A stretch of DNA of 43,277 nucleotides, taken from contig UQPV01000018.1 of the NCBI GenBank assembly GCA_900543035.1, positions 1-43,277 on the forward strand. The letters are read 5' to 3'. The notes beneath the pieces are model-generated. The model saw only the letters and a list, made by a program, of their open reading frames with translations, did not search any database and was not told the DNA's origin. The position numbers and the translations under genes are program-made. Source of the stretch: an uncultured Solobacterium sp. GTDB lineage: Bacteria > Bacillota_I > Bacilli_A > Erysipelotrichales > Erysipelotrichaceae. The stretch's first letter is position 1. The number at the start of each line of letters is the position of its first letter. This document shows positions 39,440 to 43,277 of this stretch, piece by piece.

Positions 39440-41134
39440 ATGGTCAATGAAGCTTATGAACGATGGCTGAACCATCCGAACCTGGATCCTTCCTACAAGA
39501 AGGTCCTTGAAACGATGAGTGAGCAGGAGAAGAACGACGCGTTCTACACGACGATCGAATTTGGTACGGCGGGCATGAGAGGCCTGCTGGGACCAGGAAC
39601 GAACAGGATCAATCTGCATACGATCCGCAAGGCAAATGAAGGCTTTGCCGCATATATCGAGGCGCACGGGGAAGAAGCGAAGGCGCGCGGCGTGGCGATC
39701 GGCTATGACAACCGTCACATGTCGCCGGAATTCGCCATGGATTCCGCCAAGGTGCTGGCTAAGCACGGCATCCGCTCCTATGTGTTTGAATCACTGCGTC
39801 CGACGCCGGAGCTTTCCTTTGCGGTGCGTCATCTGAACTGCTTCGGCGGCATCATGGTGACGGCTTCTCATAACCCGAAGGAGTATAACGGTTATAAGCT
39901 GTATGATGAGAAGGGCTGTCAGCTGGTGCCTGCGCTGGCTCAGCAGGTGATCGACCGGGTCAATGCGGTGCAGGATGAGCTGGCGATCACGGCAGACGTA
40001 ACGCCGGAGGAAGAAAAGCTGATCACGGTCATCGGCAGAGAAGTCGATGAAGAATACTATCAGAACGTGCTGAGCATCCAGCTGAATCCGGATGTGAACA
40101 AGGACGATATCAAGATCATCTTCACGCCGGAACATGGCACGGCCAACGTCCCGGTGAAGGAGATCTACCGCCGCGCCGGATACCATTTCGTCGCTGTGGA
40201 AGAGCAGTGCACGCCGGATCCGGATTTCTCCAACACACCGACGCCGAATCCGGAAGAGCCGGGTTCATATGCGCTGGCGCTGGACTATGCGAAGCGCGAA
40301 GACGCGGACATCATCCTCGTCTGCGATCCGGATGCTGACCGTATGGGCGTCGGCGTCAAGCACGAGGGCGAATATAAGCTGTTAACGGGCAACCAGAGCG
40401 GTTCCGTGCTGATCGAATACATCATGTCGCAGCTGCAGGCCAAGGGACAGATGCCGGATCATCCGGTCATGTTCAATACGGTCGTGACCAGCGATCTTGG
40501 TGAAAAGATCGCCGCCAAATATGGCGTGGAATGCGAGAAGACACTGACCGGATTCAAATTCATCGGCGAAAAAGTCGCCAAGTATGAGGTCAGCCACGAA
40601 AAGAACTATGTGTTCGGCTATGAAGAGAGCTACGGTTCACTGATCAAGCCGTTCGTCCGTGACAAAGATGCGCCGCAGGCGTGCCTGATGCTGGCAGAAG
40701 CCGCATGCTATTACAAGGCACAGGGCAAGACGCTGGTCGATGTGCTGTATGATCTGTATGCGGAGCTGGGCTATTATGAAGAGAGCCAGACCTCGCTGAA
40801 GCTCGCCGGACAGGAAGGCGCGATGCGCATCAAGCAGATCCTCTCCGACCTGCGCAACAGCGAGGTAAGCGAGATCGCCGGCACGAAGGTCATCCGCTTT
40901 GAGGACTATAACGAATGTGTCATCAAGGAGAACGGCGCGGTGAGCGAGCTGAAGGGCTTCACGAAATCAGATGTGCTGAAGTACTATCTGGAGGATGGCA
41001 GCTGGATCGCGATCCGCCCGAGCGGTACGGAGCCGAAGTGCAAATTCTATTTCTGCATCAAGGGCGATTCCCTGGAAAACGCGCATGAGAAGACCGTTTC
41101 CTATCAGAAGGCGATCGCAGAGATGACCGCATGA
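39440..41134 (+). CDS. pgcA: Phosphoglucomutase/phosphomannomutase
   Basis: The 564-residue alpha-D-phosphohexomutase interconverts glucose-6-phosphate and glucose-1-phosphate, linking sugar uptake to GlgC. The phospho-Ser143 loop is MVTASHNPKEYNGYK, the metal loop CDPDADRMGV, the sugar-binding loop GYEESYG and the C-terminal phosphate loop RPSGTEPK. AGGAGAGG lies upstream, but a 5-codon frame (ATG at 39433, stop at 39448-39450) starts just before and overlaps the chosen ATG at 39440. Confidence 0.94.
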   Translation: MVNEAYERWLNHPNLDPSYKKVLETMSEQEKNDAFYTTIEFGTAGMRGLLGPGTNRINLHTIRKANEGFAAYIEAHGEEAKARGVAIGYDNRHMSPEFAMDSAKVLAKHGIRSYVFESLRPTPELSFAVRHLNCFGGIMVTASHNPKEYNGYKLYDEKGCQLVPALAQQVIDRVNAVQDELAITADVTPEEEKLITVIGREVDEEYYQNVLSIQLNPDVNKDDIKIIFTPEHGTANVPVKEIYRRAGYHFVAVEEQCTPDPDFSNTPTPNPEEPGSYALALDYAKREDADIILVCDPDADRMGVGVKHEGEYKLLTGNQSGSVLIEYIMSQLQAKGQMPDHPVMFNTVVTSDLGEKIAAKYGVECEKTLTGFKFIGEKVAKYEVSHEKNYVFGYEESYGSLIKPFVRDKDAPQACLMLAEAACYYKAQGKTLVDVLYDLYAELGYYEESQTSLKLAGQEGAMRIKQILSDLRNSEVSEIAGTKVIRFEDYNECVIKENGAVSELKGFTKSDVLKYYLEDGSWIAIRPSGTEPKCKFYFCIKGDSLENAHEKTVSYQKAIAEMTA

Positions 41135-41141
41135 ACCATGA

Positions 41142-41182
41142 GGACTGAAGAGAGAGCACTGCTTTCCTTCAGTTCTTTTTTT
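41142..41182 (+). terminator. Terminator of pgcA
   Basis: GGACTGAAG (41142-41150) pairs with CTTCAGTTC (41167-41175), followed by T7. Confidence 0.85.
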
Positions 41183-41186
41183 GCGC

Positions 41187-41217
41187 AAAAAAACCGGGGC
41201 GGATCAGATCGCCCCGG
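41187..41217 (-). terminator. Terminator of the lrp-aminotransferase operon
   Basis: CCGGGGCG pairs perfectly with CGCCCCGG around 8 bases. On the minus strand it is followed by seven T (A run at 41187-41193). It stands back to back with the pgcA terminator. Confidence 0.9.
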
Positions 41218-41223
41218 CGGCAT

Positions 41224-42399
41224 TCAGCGTGCTAAGTTGAATTTCTTCAGGAAGTGCTCGATGCGAGCCAGCGCTTCCCGGATGTGGTCGATGCTGTAAG
41301 CGTAGGATACGCGGATGAAGCCTTCTCCGGCCTCGCCGAACGCGGTGCCCGGCACGCAGGCCACTTTCTCTTCTTTCAGCAGCAGCTCACAGAACGCATC
41401 GCTGCTCAGCCCGGTCTTCCGGATGTCCGGGAAGACATAGAACGCGCCGTGCGGCAGATGGCACTGCAGGCCGATCCGGTTGAATCCGGAAACGATGAAG
41501 TTGCGGCGGGCGCGGTAAGAGTCCACCATCTCCTGCACATGCGGAAGGCCCTTTCTGAGCCCCTCGATGGCGCCGTACTGCGCCGCCGTGGGCGCAGACA
41601 TGATGACATACTGATGGATCTTGTTCATCGCCTGGATGAGCGTAGGATTGGCCAGGATGTATCCCAGCCGCCATCCGGTCATGGCGAAGGCCTTGGAAAA
41701 GCCGTTGATGACGATGACCTGATCCTTGATCTCATCGAACTGGGCGAGCGAAGCGAACTTGCCGTCATAGGTCAGCTCGGCATAGATCTCGTCGCTGATG
41801 ACGATCAGGTGATGGTCGCGGATGATCGGCACCAGCTTGGCATAGTCCTCATGGCTCATCACTCCGCCGGTCGGATTGCTCGGGAAGTTGATGAGCAGCA
41901 CTTTTGTCTTTTCGCTGATGGCGGCTTCCAGCGCCTCGGGCAGCAGCTTGAAGTCATCTTCATGCTTCAGCTCCACTGGGACGCATACGCCTCCGGCCAG
42001 CGTGATGCCGGGGGTATAGGCGACGTAGGACGGGTTCATCGTGATGACCTCGTCTCCGGGATCGATCAGCGCGCGCAGCGCGATATCGATGCCTTCGCTT
42101 CCGCCGACCGTAACGATGACATTATCGTTTGGATCATAGTCCATCTGAAAGCGTCGCTTATGGTAATTGCAGATCTCCCGGCGCAGTTCGAACAGGCCCT
42201 GATTGGCCGTATAGTGGGTCTTTCCGTTCTCGATGGAATAAATGGCTGCGTCGCAGATGTGCCAGGGCGTGCTGAAATCAGGCTCTCCCACACCGAGCGA
42301 GATCACCCCTTCGATCTCGCTGGCAAGATCGAAAAAGCGGCGGATGCCGCTGGGCGCGATCGTTCTGACACGCTCAGACAGGATCTCTTCATAATTCAT
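41224..42399 (-). CDS. Class I/II PLP-dependent aminotransferase
   Basis: The 391-residue fold-type I aminotransferase has the PLP Lys236 in NGFSKAFAMTGWRLGY, a LINFPSNPTGG substrate and cofactor segment, ISDEIYAELTYDG and the C-terminal FIRVSYAYS arginine motif. It resembles the PatA/aromatic aminotransferase group, so an aromatic or branched amino acid is likely, but specificity cannot be read. Its ATG overlaps the stop of the upstream Lrp-type regulator by 4 bases, pointing to local control by that regulator. Confidence 0.92.
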   Translation of the reverse strand: MNYEEILSERVRTIAPSGIRRFFDLASEIEGVISLGVGEPDFSTPWHICDAAIYSIENGKTHYTANQGLFELRREICNYHKRRFQMDYDPNDNVIVTVGGSEGIDIALRALIDPGDEVITMNPSYVAYTPGITLAGGVCVPVELKHEDDFKLLPEALEAAISEKTKVLLINFPSNPTGGVMSHEDYAKLVPIIRDHHLIVISDEIYAELTYDGKFASLAQFDEIKDQVIVINGFSKAFAMTGWRLGYILANPTLIQAMNKIHQYVIMSAPTAAQYGAIEGLRKGLPHVQEMVDSYRARRNFIVSGFNRIGLQCHLPHGAFYVFPDIRKTGLSSDAFCELLLKEEKVACVPGTAFGEAGEGFIRVSYAYSIDHIREALARIEHFLKKFNLAR

Positions 42400-42890
42400 G
42401 GCGTCACCACCAGCCGTTCTCCGTTGTGTTTGCGCTCATCCTCCAGGATGATGCCGCTTTCCTTATACTGCTTCAGGACGAACAGCGTGACCGTCGATTT
42501 CACCGAGTCGATGCAGGCGATCTTGTCAGCGACGAAGCTGGCCACATCGTACATGCTCTTGCCATAGACCATGCACATGAATTCGCTTTTTCCGCTCAGC
42601 AGATACATCGTGTCCACTTCCGGATAACGGGCGATGGTCCTGGCAATCTTATCGTAGCCATAATCCCGCTGCGGCGTGACGCCGACTTCGATGATGGCCA
42701 TGACCTTGCGTCCGCGGCTGGCCTTGTCCCAGTTGATGACGGTATGATAGCCGCAGATGATCTTTCTTTTTTCCAGGCTGTCCATGCGCTGGATGATGTT
42801 TTCTTCCTCTTCCAGAAGGATGTCCGACAAATCTCTGACAGAGAGCCGGGCATTGGTTTCCAGAAGGCTCAGCAATTCGATATCTTTCAT
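42396..42890 (-). CDS. Lrp/AsnC-family transcriptional regulator
   Basis: The 164-residue regulator has an N-terminal helix-turn-helix (LLETNARLSVRDLSDILLEEEENIIQ, split here only by residues 8-33) and a C-terminal RAM-like effector domain (VMAIIEVGVTP, YLLSGKSEFMCMVYGKSM). The ATG at 42890 is chosen since GGAGG lies 5 bases ahead; an upstream in-frame ATG at 42920 has no such site. Its operon partner is an aminotransferase, so it probably senses an amino acid. Confidence 0.88.
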   Translation of the reverse strand: MKDIELLSLLETNARLSVRDLSDILLEEEENIIQRMDSLEKRKIICGYHTVINWDKASRGRKVMAIIEVGVTPQRDYGYDKIARTIARYPEVDTMYLLSGKSEFMCMVYGKSMYDVASFVADKIACIDSVKSTVTLFVLKQYKESGIILEDERKHNGERLVVTP

Positions 42891-42941
42891 AATGTCCTCC
42901 TTTATTCCCTGTATATTCACTGCACAGAGGAGTTTAGTTCT

Positions 42942-42970
42942 ATTTTACCTTCAATCATGCACAGTGTAAA
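42942..42970 (-). promoter_or_regulatory. Promoter of the lrp-aminotransferase operon
   Basis: On the minus strand TTTACA (42965-42970) and TAAAAT (42942-42947) are 17 bases apart. Confidence 0.7.
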
Positions 42971-42979
42971 CCTATATTC

Positions 42980-42993
42980 AGAAAACGTTCACA
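42980..42993 (-). promoter_or_regulatory. cre-like site upstream of the lrp operon
   Basis: AGAAAACGTTCACA (read on the + strand) fits the cre consensus at all but the first base. It lies about 50 bases upstream of the expected start. Confidence 0.5.
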
Positions 42994-43089
42994 TTGATTC
43001 CATCATAATTCCATAATTGTTTCGTAGGATAATAGCGAAGTCGATGAAGACTTCAGCAATAGCTTTTTCATTCTTTTCCCATCCCCGAG

Positions 43090-43118
43090 AGGCAGCCGAT
43101 TTCCCACGGCTGCCTTTC
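43090..43118 (+). terminator. Orphan terminator-like hairpin
   Basis: AGGCAGCCG (43090-43098) pairs perfectly with CGGCTGCCT (43107-43115), then TTTCAC and T5. No + strand gene precedes it. The stretch 42891-43277 holds otherwise only the lrp promoter and cre-like site; a small hairpin GAAGTC/GACTTC at about 43039-43056 lies just upstream. It may end a small RNA. Confidence 0.4.
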
Positions 43119-43277
43119 ACTTTTTCAACGTATCAGGCGCTTTGATGAAAAAGGACAGCTTCAGCCAGCGTTCACTTTCGTAACATCATTATCCCATAAA
43201 TGTAGAACATCACATTAAATTGAACGAAAAGGCCAGGAAAACATCACGATAAAATGAACAGATGCCGACAAACTGAA

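Noticed and set aside
41254..42567. Open frame of 437 codons on the + strand across the aminotransferase and Lrp genes
   Set aside because: It is antisense to two clear genes with motifs and ribosome sites, and shows no domain of its own.

Overview
The window looks like chromosome of a low-to-mid GC Gram-positive gut anaerobe of the Bacillota, most likely an Erysipelotrichia/Erysipelotrichaceae-type organism. The grounds are Shine-Dalgarno-rich starts, TGn extended -10 promoters, a T-box leader, cre-like sites, a GlgC/GlgD glycogen pair, a mannose-family PTS, and very large surface glycosidases with FIVAR-type helical repeats. The placement is inferred from gene content and is not proven. No rRNA, tRNA, CRISPR or complete prophage is visible.

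Layout. 1-310: a 5' fragment of a group II intron fused to the broken start of a GNAT acetyltransferase gene. 450-18540: three giant secreted, membrane-anchored carbohydrate-active proteins on the + strand. These are a beta-helix protein with three sugar-binding-like modules and two GH20 beta-N-acetylhexosaminidases. They share a C-terminal block of helical repeats and an unusual anchor that lacks LPXTG. Between the first and second, a full-length group IIC intron with its reverse transcriptase sits directly behind a transcription terminator. The first and second genes share an extended -10 promoter and a TGTAA-N4-TTACA operator; the third has a cre-like site.

18650-25585: a type I pullulanase, an IMP dehydrogenase of the Tritrichomonas-like bacterial type, and a tryptophan ABC transporter (trpXYZ-like) behind a T-box leader with a UGG specifier. 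25583-26374 (-): a HAD sugar phosphatase. 26644-29545: a mannose-family PTS operon (IIA, IIB, IIC, IID and a small membrane protein), preceded by three TGAC-N4-GTCA palindromes. 29640-33887: a tightly overlapping sensory operon with a ribose-type sugar-binding protein, a NarL-class histidine kinase, its response regulator and a second membrane-tethered solute-binding protein, but no permease or ATPase. 34031-37727: glgC-glgD-glgA. 37807-38921: an alpha/beta hydrolase and a DUF523 protein. 39014: ptsH (HPr). 39440: a phosphoglucomutase. 41224-42890 (-): an Lrp/AsnC regulator and a class I aminotransferase.

How it fits together: host or dietary glycans are trimmed at the cell surface by the GH20 and beta-helix proteins, sugars enter by the PTS with HPr, and carbon is stored as glycogen (phosphoglucomutase, GlgCDA) and remobilised with pullulanase. 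CcpA-type cre-like elements at ptsH, pgcA, the lrp operon and the third surface gene suggest shared carbon control. The most novel-looking piece is the permease-less two-receptor sensory operon (29640-33887) next to the PTS operon with its triple operator.
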